From Orobanche coerulescens (lineage: Eukaryota; Streptophyta; Magnoliopsida; Lamiales; Orobanchaceae), in NCBI GenBank assembly GCA_033398695.1, contig CM065814.1, positions 79,936,358 to 80,000,357 on the forward strand: a DNA stretch of 64,000 nucleotides, read 5' to 3'. The notes below the pieces were generated by a model, which did no database searches, had not been told where the DNA came from, and was given only the letters and a program-made list of their open reading frames with translations. Both the position numbers and the translations under genes were made by a program. Below, in pieces: positions 55,364 through 64,000 of this stretch. Positions within the stretch are counted from its first letter, which is position 1. Each line of letters begins with the position of its first letter.

Positions 55364-57003
55364 TTTGCATCCCGGACGGTGGCATAACTCATACAATCCT
55401 CAAAAATAAGAAATATTTTACTGAGGTACAATCTACAAAAGCAGTAATAAATACAATTTCAGGTCCCCGCGGACTTGATTGAAGGGACGGGTAATGCTAA
55501 ATTCATATTACCAAATGGAACAAAATTTGTCATTAATAATGTTTTATTTTCTCCAAAATCTAAGAGAAACTTGTTGAGCTTTAATGACATATACTGTCAA
55601 GGATATGATACTGAAACGGTAATTGAAGGTAATATGAAATATGTGTACATTACTGCTAATATTTTGGGAAAGAAACAAATACTGGAAAAACTACCAAAAT
55701 TATCTCGTGGATTACATTATACACATATTCATGAAAATGAATGTAATTTGATAATAAAAGAGAATCCCAAAATATTGACACTATGGCATGAACGCCTAGG
55801 TCATCCTGGCTCCATGATGATAAGAAAAATAATTAATAGTACGCATGGTCACCTAATGAAAGGTGTAAAACTCATAAATAATAAACTATGTGAAGCTTGT
55901 TCTCTTAGAAAGCTTATAACAAGGCATTCACCAGGCAGACTTGAAAAGAAATCACTTACATTTCTCGAAAGAATTCAAGGTGACATATGTGAACCTATTG
56001 ATCCACCATCAGGACCTTTCAGGTATTTTATGACTTTAATTGATGCATCTAGTAGATGGTCACATGTTTGTTTATTGTCAAGTCGTGATATGGCATTTGC
56101 AAGATTCCTTGCACAAATAATCAAACTAAAGGCATAATTTCCTGATTATACTATACAGAATGTGAGACTTGACAATGCTAGTGAATTCACATAACAAGTA
56201 TTTAATGATTATTGTATGTCAATTGGAATTACATTCGAACATCCTGTTCCGCATGTGCATACACAAAATGGTTTAGATGAATCATTAATTAAACGCCTTC
56301 AATATATTGCTAGACCACTAATAATGAGAACAAAGCTACCAGTTACTGTTTGGGGTTATGCGATTTTACATGTTGCTTCACTAATAAGGTTAAGACCAAG
56401 TGCTAATCATAAATATATACTCCATATCAACTTGCACTTGGTTAGGAGCCAAATGTTTCCCATCTAAAAATTTTTGGATGTGCAGTACATGTACCAATAA
56501 CTACCCCACAAAGAACAAAAATGGGACCTCAAATAAGGTTGGGAATATATGTTGGGTATGACTCACCCTCTATTATTAGATATCTTGAACCTCTAACAGG
56601 TGATGCTTTTCAAGCAAGATTTGCTGATTGTCATTTTGATGAGACAAGATTCCCAACCTTAGGGGGAGGTAATAAACAACTGGAAAAGGACATAACATGG
56701 TATGTACCATCATTATTACATTTGGATCAATATACAAAATTATGCGAAGAAAATGTAAGAAAAATTGTACATTTACAAGGTTTGGCAAATGAATTGCCAG
56801 ATGCATTTACTGATATGAAAAGAGTGACAAAGTCACACGTGCCAGTTGTTAATACTCCTGCTTGGATTGAAATTCCAAAAGAAAATGAAAATAGAAGTAC
56901 ATCTAAAGCACACTTAAAGCGTGAAAGGCCTGTTGGTTCAAAAGACAAAAACCCCCGGAAAAGAAAAATAGCCAATATAAATGAATATGCTAAAGTAGCA
57001 TAA
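55364..57003 (+). pseudogene. Copia-C protease end and integrase
   Basis: After the TSD copy TTTGC (55364-55368), the frame continues the protease region (IPDGGITHTIL), is shifted by an extra C near 55466, and reopens at 55475 (GTGNAKFILPNGTKF, VLFSPKSKRNLLS). The GAG-pre-integrase zinc region (LWHERLGHPG ... CEACSLRKL) and the integrase core follow, with Asp in LIDASSRW, Asp in RLDNASEF and Glu in NGLDESLIKRLQ. TAA stops at about 56137 and 56195 and shifts near 56467 break it. The C-terminal part (GIYVGYDSPSIIRYLEP) is open at 56521-57003 and ends in a Lys/Arg-rich tail. Confidence 0.9.
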
Positions 57004-57638
57004 AATGATGAAAAATATGACCATGTTGAAACACATGATGAGGCAAATAAGGAGGTCATTGAAAATAAAACTGAAAATACAAATGATCTCGAGATATCTA
57101 TTAATTATATTAATATCGGTAATTTATGGAACAGGAGAAATAATCACATTGATGAGATATTTGCCTACTCCATTGCGTGTGATATAATAATTGGAGATGA
57201 CGATCCTGAACCCATATCTATATTCGAATGTCAAAATAGACCTGATTGGCCAAAATGGAAAGATGCAATAGATGCCGAACTAAATTCTCTTAGAAAACGA
57301 AAAGTGTTTGGACCGATTGTTGTCACACCCAGTAATGTGAAACATGTTGTGTATAAATGGGTATTTGTAAGGAAATGAAATGAGATAAACCAGATTGTAA
57401 CATACAAGGCTCGTCTTGTTGCACAAGGTTTTTTAGAAAGACCTGGGATTGATTATGAGGTAACATATTCTCCTGTTATGGATGCCATTACTTTTCGTTA
57501 TTTAATTAGTTTATCGGTATCTTATAATCTTAATATGCATCTCATGAATGTTGTTACAGCATATTTATATGGATCACTTGATGCAGATATATATATATAT
57601 ATATATATATATGAAAATTCCTGAAGGATTTAAATTAT
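57004..57638 (+). pseudogene. Copia-C reverse transcriptase, truncated
   Basis: RT begins near 57235 (RPDWPKWKDAIDAELNSL), with VYKWVFVRK, a TGA stop, then YKARLVAQGF, DYEVTYSPVMDAITFRYL and VVTAYLYGSLDADIY. An (AT)n run replaces the short IY segment before MKIPEGFKL, and the sequence then jumps to SIRE-B LTR near 57639. The YVDD motif and RNase H are absent. Confidence 0.9.
57587..57612. repeat. (AT)n microsatellite within the Copia-C RT frame
   Basis: About 13 AT units extend the natural GATATATATATG of the DIYM codons. The run is read as alternating Ile-Tyr. Confidence 0.88.
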
Positions 57639-58464
57639 TATATTCAAAAGATTCGGCGCCATCACATGGAAGTCTTCACAACGGTCGGAATTGGATTAAA
57701 ATATGGGAATCCAGCCTTGCAACGTTCAGAAAGAAAAATAAAGAAGTCTATTTCTCCAACAGACGGATTTTTTAAAAGATTTGCTATGGCTATGAAGAAA
57801 TGCTCAGGGATCGACACCTATATATATCCGAAGATTTAAAGTTGAGCAGTACGATGCGAACAACACTTACAAGCAATCAAAGCAATCAAAGAAATCAAAG
57901 CGAACAATAGCATCGTGAAAGAGCAAGAGTTCAAAAGTTCTTATTTGAAGAAGCTCTTAGTTGGAGAAGACAATCACTCGTGTCTTTAAAACATGAGTTC
58001 AGGGTACTTCACTGGTTGAAGTTCGAGAGACTGTAAATGCATCTAAGGATCGTAGATCAAGAGGTGCAAGGCAGTCAAAGGGATTTGCAATGTCAAGGAA
58101 TTCCATTGGTTGGAAGTTGTTGTAATTGGTTGAATCACTGTAGTATTTATCACTGGTTGAGAATTATAGTAAATTCATCTCCAACTGGTTTGGATAAAAG
58201 TGGATTAGTAGAGGATTTCCGCACCTCTGAGACCACTATAACCGCCTGCGTGTTTTACTGCTTTCATCATCATACTTAACTGCTGCATTCATACTTGAGT
58301 GTTCCATTGATTATTTCGGTATTCGGCATCAGCTGATTTCCGCACTTACATTGACAACTCTAGTCATTTGTATCATCAGCTGAGAAACTCATCCTTTGTG
58401 GAAAAGAGTTTCAATAAGTCTATTCACCCCGCTAGACTTATTCCTGGACGACTTGTGACCTACA
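57639..58464 (+). mobile_element. SIRE-B 5' LTR, 5'-truncated
   Basis: The fragment aligns with the inner part of the SIRE-A LTRs from TATTCAAAAGATTCGGCG to the terminal CTTGTGACCTACA. Roughly the first 580 bp are missing. A TATATATAT box lies at about 57818-57826. The left join, with Copia-C RT, has no TSD. Confidence 0.85.
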
Positions 58465-58466
58465 AG

Positions 58467-58478
58467 TGGTATAAGAGC
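58467..58478 (+). other. Degenerate primer-binding site of SIRE-B
   Basis: TGGTATAAGAGC occupies the place of TGGTATCGGAGC in SIRE-A, two bases after the LTR end. Confidence 0.8.
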
Positions 58479-58543
58479 AGTTGGTTCAATATTTCAAGAA
58501 CCAGGTCCATATATCGAGGATATATCTTAAGCTTATTTTAGAA

Positions 58544-60690
58544 ATGGAACACATGCATTCTAGATTACCTATTTTTTCAGTTGACGAGTATGATCTTTGG
58601 AAGATAAGGATGCAGGCACACCTATCTTCAATCCATGACGATATGTGGTGCATCATAGAGGACGGTCCATTCATCTTCGAGAATGACAACAGTCCTGAGG
58701 AGATTGGAGCCGGAAAGCCAGAAACGATCCTCAAGAAGAGGACGGAGCTAACCATTGAGGAAAGAAAGCTTGCCAACCTTGACAACCGGGCCAGAGGCGT
58801 GCTGTACCGAAATCTTGACAAATCAACAATGGTCAAGATCAATAACTGCAAAAACGCCAAAGAAATCTGGGACACATTAGCCTTAATGTGTGAGGGAACA
58901 GAGCTGAAAAAAGAAAACAAGTTGTCAATTGCTACCCAAAAATTTGACAACTTCAAAATGAAGAATGGTCAATCCCTAGACCAAGTGGACACAAGGTTCA
59001 CTGAAATCATCAATGAGATTAACTCCATGGGAAAATCATATGGGAACAGGGAGATGGCGCTGAAGGTCTTAAGATCTCTCAATCCTGAATGGAGTATGAA
59101 GGCAGTGGCCATGAGAGAATCCAAGGATCTTAACAAAATAAAGATCCAAGAGCTGTTCTCTGATCTAAAGGCTTATGAGTTTGAGCTTCCAAGTTCATCA
59201 TCTACTGAGCCTGCAGAGAAGGGAATAGCCTTTGCAGTCGAGTCCCCCGCCAAGAGCCTACCTGATGTAAAACCTCCAAAATCATTCAATTTCGAGGAAG
59301 AAATGGCGTTCATAATGCAAAGGTTCAGCAACTTCATAAAGAATTAATCCAAATACAAAAAGAATTATAAGGAGAACCCCAGGAGAAATCAAAAGGCTGG
59401 AAGCTGGAAGGTCGAGTGTTATAATTGCCACAAGACAGGACACATCCAAATTGACTGTCCTGATCTCAAGAAGGACAGGAGCAAGGGGGATGTGAGTAGA
59501 AAAGAATACTGAATGAAGGCCCTCATTGAAGAAGACCAAGAGCGAGTAGAATCAAGCAGCGGATTATTCTCTGATGATGATGAAGAATATGATTGTCTGA
59601 TGGCCAGCCTAGCTGATGAAGAGGAAACATCTAAAACCTCAGTTTCAAATAATAACAGCTCAGACATGTCACAAGACATGGACTTACACGAGTCTATAAA
59701 TTAGCTTCTCAAAGATTTCGAGAGATTAAAAACTACACACCAAAATATATCAGCCGAGAGGACCCAGCTGCAAGATGAGAATGGGCAGCTAAAAAATGAC
59801 TTTGAAAAACTCAGCCTAGAATTTAATAAAACTAAAGTTGATCTTGAAAAACAGGCTGCAGATAACTCTACAAACCAGGCTGATAATACCACTACTGAGA
59901 TAAAATGATTAACTGTTTTAAATAGTGAAAAATCAGCTGCACTTGCTCATGTCAAAGCCGAGTTTACTAAACTGACTCAGCTAAGTAAAAATCAGGCGAA
60001 GGAAATAACCTCCCTGAAGACATCTCTAACCCTAGATGAATTATGTACGAATAAAAGGCCATTATATTCCAGATCAGGCCTTGGATATGACCCACACACT
60101 CCCTCTAGTTCTAAAACCACTTTCATCAAGGGAGTAACAATTGTCTCGTCTGCTGAGCCAATATACAAACCTGTATTTCAAAATAGGCAACAACTAAGTC
60201 ACAGGTCTAGGCTGCAGCCAAGTTATACAAGGCAGCCACCTAGGTATGAGACTAGGTAATGGCCAAGGCAGAAGCAGCAGCCCAGACAACATGCCCACTA
60301 TTATCAAAGACTCCCCAAAAACAAATTTCAAAATGGGAGGGGCAAATGAAAACCTCAAGGTTACCTTAATTTTAAAAATGAACAGGTGTGGAGACCTCAA
60401 AGATTTAATAAATGGTCTCAGCCAAGGTTTAGAAATGACCCACACTATAAATATTATGAGGCATATCCAGTATACAATCATAACAGAGGATATAGACCCA
60501 GATCTTACACACCTTTTAGGGGTAATAACAGCAACTTTCACAACCTCAGGAGAAACCAGTTCTCCAGGAAACCAACTAACCCCCGAGGAACCACACAGAT
60601 TTAGGTACCTAAATCTCTGCTTGTCTGATTGCAGAAAATGTGGAGGGACTACTACCACATCTCCACAAATTCAAACATTGGAGGTGAAGA
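58544..60690 (+). pseudogene. SIRE-B gag
   Basis: The ATG at 58544 gives MEHMHSRLPIFSVDEYDLW. Apart from the stop at 59345-59347 the N-terminal 267 codons are intact, more so than in SIRE-A. The zinc knuckle CYNCHKTGHIQIDC follows at about 59416-59460. Beyond it a heptad-like Glu/Lys/Leu-rich segment (about 59700-60020) may form a coiled coil, and an Arg/Tyr/Asn-rich tail reaches protease. Further stops lie near 59513, 59702, 59906, 60258 and 60347. Confidence 0.87.
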
Positions 60691-62478
60691 ATGGTTTGTA
60701 GATTCCAGATGCTCAAGGCACATGACCTGGAACAAGAAGGTGCTGATGAATTATACCAAAGAAAAAGGTCCAGATGTAACCTTTTGAGATAGTTCTAGAG
60801 GTCAGACTAAAGGTTTTGGAGAGCTGGACAGAGGAAACATCACCATATCCAAAGTTCACTATGTCAAAGGACTCAAGTATAATCTTTTGAGCATAAGTCA
60901 GTTTTGTGATGAGAAGAATCTAGTAGTCTTCACCACTTGGAAATGCATGGTGATAGATATCCTATATGGAGAAGTAAAGCTACAAGGATTCAGAAGGAGG
61001 GATGTCTATATGATAGATTAGAACATAGGAACTCCTAATACCTGTTTTCTATCTAAGACAATAGTTGAGAATGGATGGCTGTGGCACAACAGACTATGTC
61101 ACCTAAATTTCAAAGCCATTAACAAGATTAGTTCTCAGAGGCTGGTCAGAGGTCTTCCGGAAGAAGTATTCAAGAAGGAATCTCTCGGTGATGCATGTCA
61201 GAAAGGGAAACAAACAAGAGCATCATTCAAGTCAGTTCAACCTACCACTCTTACAACTAGGATCTTAGATCTACTTCACATGGATCTATTTGGTCCCATC
61301 AATCCAAGCACCATAAGTGGCAGAAAGCACGCTTTAGTAGTAGTAGACGACTACTCAAGATACACATAGGTTGTTTTTCTCTATAAAAAGAGTGAAACAC
61401 TAACCAAGTTACCTGAGCTGCTAAGGAGGACCCAGAATGAGAAATCTCTCTCAATCATCAAGATCAGATCAGATAGAGGAGGAGAATTTCTCAACAAGGC
61501 AATCACTGACTACAGTAGTTAGAATGGAATCCAGCATGAAGTCTCTGCAGCCAGGACACCTCAGCAGAATGGTGTTGCTGAAAGAAGAAACAGAACCTTG
61601 AAGGAAGCTGCCAGGTCCATGATTGCAAAAGCAGGCCTGCCCAAGAGGTTCTGGCTGAAGCTGTCAACGCAGCGTGTCACACTCAGAACAGGAGTATGAT
61701 AGTAGGGAGACATGGCAAAACTCCCTATGAGGTTTGGAATGGCATAACACCAACTGTTGCATATTTTCATATTTTTGGTTGTAAGTGTTTCATCCACAAT
61801 AACGGTAAAACCCAACTAAATGCCTTTGATGCTAAAAATGATGATGGTCTCTTTATGGGATACTCACAAAGAATCAAGGCATATAGAGTTTTTAATAAAA
61901 GAACCTTAGTCGTGGAGGAAACACCTCATGTTGTATTTGATGAAACTACTATTGAGTACAGGAAAAAGGTGGAGCTGATAGAGAATAAGCTCAAATCTGC
62001 CACCCTAGAAGAAGTCATTGTCCATGACACGGGAATGGTGGACTCACCTGCAGACCAGCCTGAGGACCCATCTGTAGCTGATGAAGAGCTAACTGCAGAT
62101 CAAAAAGGACCACAAAACCTACCTGATCCAGTTGCTGCTGATAAAGACCAATCTGTAGCTAAAAACGACCCATCTGCAGACCAGAGGAGATCCCAACCTG
62201 CAAATGACCAGATGGTAGCTGATCCAGTTGCAGAGCAAGGAAATCAGAACCAAGCTGATGCAGAGAGAGAAGAAATCCACCAAAGCAAATCTACAGGGGG
62301 AACAGACCCTGAAGAAGAAGACATTCCTAAGTGGCTCAAAGATCACCCTATCCAACAGATCATTGGGAAGCTAACTGATGGAGTCAAGACAATACAGTCT
62401 ACTCTACCCGTAAGAATGGCAATGTTTTCATGCTTTATGTCTCAAATAGAACCCAAGACAATAGAGCAAGTCCTGTAA
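60691..62478 (+). pseudogene. SIRE-B protease and integrase
   Basis: The protease active site reads FVDSRCSRHMT, with Arg for Gly in DSG (60701-60709), so it is catalytically dead. The zinc region LWHNRLCHLNF ... GDACQKGKQ has lost one Cys (Gly for Cys). The integrase core shows LLHMDLFGPI, RSDRGGEF and NGVAERRNRTLKEAA, so the Asp, Asp and Glu residues are present. Stops occur near 60787, 61020, 61369 and 61521. The C-terminal part is open from 61696 to TAA at 62478. Confidence 0.88.
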
Positions 62479-63986
62479 GACTACTCATGGATCAACGCAA
62501 TGCAAGAAGAGCTTAATCAGATGGAAAGGAACAATGTTTTGGAACTAGCAGACAGACCATATCATAAGAAGGTTATTGGCACCAAATGGGTGTACAAGAA
62601 CAAATGCAATGAAGATGGATCTGTTGTTAGGAATAAATCCAGACTTGTTGCTAAAGGCTATGCAAAATGCGAAGGGATAGATTTTGATGAAACTTATGCA
62701 CCTGTTGCAAGATTAGAACTCATCAGACTATTCCTCGCATATGCAGCATTCAAAGATTTCATATTCTACCAGATGGATGTAAAGAGTGCCTTTCTTAATG
62801 GAATTCCATAATAAGAAGTCTATGTGGAGCAACCCCCTGGTTTTGTCAAAGGAGACAAAGTCTACAAGCTTTTGAAAGCTCTATATGGACTCACGAAGAC
62901 ACCAAGAGCATGGTATGAAACATTATTCGTGTTTCTTGAGAAGAATGGTTTCAGCAAAGGCAAGGTGGATAAAACCTTACTCAGAGTGGAGCATGAAGAC
63001 CACATATTATTAGTCCAAATATATGTGGATTGCATCATATTTGGCTCAACCAATTCAGAGCTATGTGAGAAGTTCTCAAATCTCATGCAAGGAGAATTTG
63101 AGATGAGTATGATGGGCAAGCTTAATTTCTTTCTAGGACTGCAAGTTAAGCAAATGGAAAATGGAATTTTCATCAACCAGGCCAAATACACCAGAGATCT
63201 AATCAAGAGATTTGGAATGGAATCAGCCAAATCAGCAAAAATACCTATGAGCACAAGCACACATCTTGAAGTAGATGAAGGCATATCAGTGGACTGAACC
63301 CACTACAGAGGACTCATTGGTTCACTTCTTTATCTCACTGCAAGCAGGCCAGACATTTCATATGCTGTAGGAGTATGTGCACGATTCCAGTCTAAACCCA
63401 AGCAGTCACACCTGGAAGCAGCTAAGAGGATAATCAAATATCTCAAGTCAACCATTAATGTCGGTTTATGGTATCCTAAAGATGACAACTTTGAGCTGTC
63501 AGGATATGTAGATGCAGATTTTTCAGGTTGTAAGATCAATAGAAAAAGCACTAGTGGAACATGCCAATTCCTAGGAACCAGACTGATATCCTGGTTTAGA
63601 AAGAAGTAGATATCTAACTCTATCTCAACAACAGAGTCAGAATATCTAGCTGCAGGTAGCTGTTGTGCCTAGATCTTGTGGATCAGACAACAACTAACAG
63701 ATTAAAATATAATTTCAAACGAAGTTCCAATTTGGTGCGACAACAATAGTGCAATATCAATCACCAACAACCCGGTATTGCACTCAAGGACAAAGCACAT
63801 TGATGTTAAGTATCATTTCATAAGAGACCACATGCTTAATAAGAGAGTCAAAGTTGAAAGAGTCAGCACATAATATCAAATTGCTGACATTTTCACCAAG
63901 CCTTTACCAGAAGAAAGGTTTTTGGAGCTGAGCAGGGAACTTGGATTACTAGATTGGGAATCTAGTACAGACGAGAAAACTACCTG
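62479..63986 (+). pseudogene. SIRE-B reverse transcriptase and RNase H
   Basis: It is collinear with the SIRE-A block. The catalytic site reads YVDC in place of YVDD (about 63022-63033), so RT would be inactive. In-frame stops include the pair after LNGIP near 62812, TGA at about 63297, and TAG at 63607-63609 where SIRE-A has CAG. RNase H retains TTESEYLA and WCDNNSAI. The C-terminus (KPLPEERFLELSREL) is better preserved than in SIRE-A and ends at about 63986. Confidence 0.88.
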
Positions 63987-64000
63987 AAGACCAGATCAGA

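Larger units (their letters stand above)
44518..57638 (+). mobile_element. Copia-C: truncated Ty1/copia element split by Gypsy-D
   Basis: Plus-strand gag (44519-45208), protease/integrase (from 45309, resuming at 55369) and RT (to 57638) remain. Both ends are lost: the left edge is the Gypsy-E LTR, within gag; the right edge is a SIRE-B LTR fragment, within RT. Gypsy-D sits in the protease with TSD TTTGC. It is a different copia family from Copia-X and the SIRE copies. Confidence 0.88.
57639..64000 (+). mobile_element. SIRE-B: decayed SIRE-like element, runs off the right edge
   Basis: It is the same family as SIRE-A but in the opposite orientation: truncated 5' LTR, primer site, gag, protease, integrase and RT-RNase H. 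Any post-pol ORF and 3' LTR are beyond the window. Many stops in all domains show it is older or has decayed more than SIRE-A. Confidence 0.9.

Overview
This window is a plant nuclear intergenic region built almost entirely from nested and truncated LTR retrotransposons. The evidence is Ty3/gypsy (Del/Tekay-like chromovirus) and Ty1/copia (including SIRE-like) polyprotein domains, initiator-methionine-tRNA primer sites of the TGGTATCRGAGC type, TG...CA long terminal repeats, polypurine tracts and 5-bp target-site duplications (TSDs). The organism is probably a eudicot; the sequence alone does not fix the species. I see no convincing host gene, rRNA, tRNA or CRISPR array. Element names such as Gypsy-A are labels for this window only.

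Layout from left to right. Gypsy-A (+): gag remnant, polypurine tract and 3' LTR (1-4230). Its LTR cuts Gypsy-B (-, 4231-11407: integrase, RNase H, RT, protease, gag and 5' LTR). Gypsy-B in turn sits in an antisense copia LTR scrap (11408-11615), which lies in an older gypsy LTR remnant (11616-12410). Copia-X (+, 12411-19700) is unusual: one LTR has an RNase H end plus polypurine tract on its left, and a primer site, leader, gag and protease stub on its right. A solo gypsy LTR (16067-18434) interrupts its leader. Gypsy-C (-, 19701-36753) is a sister of Gypsy-B. Its 5' LTR is split by SIRE-A (-, 24480-36468, TSD TCTTC), a 12-kb copia element with extra ORFs after pol. Gypsy-E (-, 36754-44517) has very long LTRs around only 379 bp of internal DNA. 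Copia-C (+, 44518-57638) is split in its protease by Gypsy-D (-, 45420-55363, TSD TTTGC), a gag-only element with two 3.9-kb LTRs. SIRE-B (+, 57639 to the window end) is a decayed relative of SIRE-A in the opposite orientation.

The coding regions are mostly pseudogenes with frameshifts and stops. Several stops are CAG-to-TAG differences between sister copies, as expected from deamination of methylated, silenced DNA. The best-preserved coding region is the RT-RNase H of SIRE-A.

The most interesting signals are architectural. (1) The long gypsy LTRs of several families share one layout in transcription order: an array of short palindromes (TTACGTACGTAA or TAGCGTGCGCTA types), a TATA box, a splice-donor-like AAG|GTAWGT, a long repeat-rich interval, a small CCCC-loop-GGGG hairpin, and a splice-acceptor-like T-rich tract ending in AG|GTA. 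This predicts an intron lying inside the LTR. (2) SIRE-A has a textbook splice-acceptor sequence two bases before the ATG of its first post-pol ORF, suggesting expression from a spliced subgenomic mRNA. Both are sequence-based inferences.
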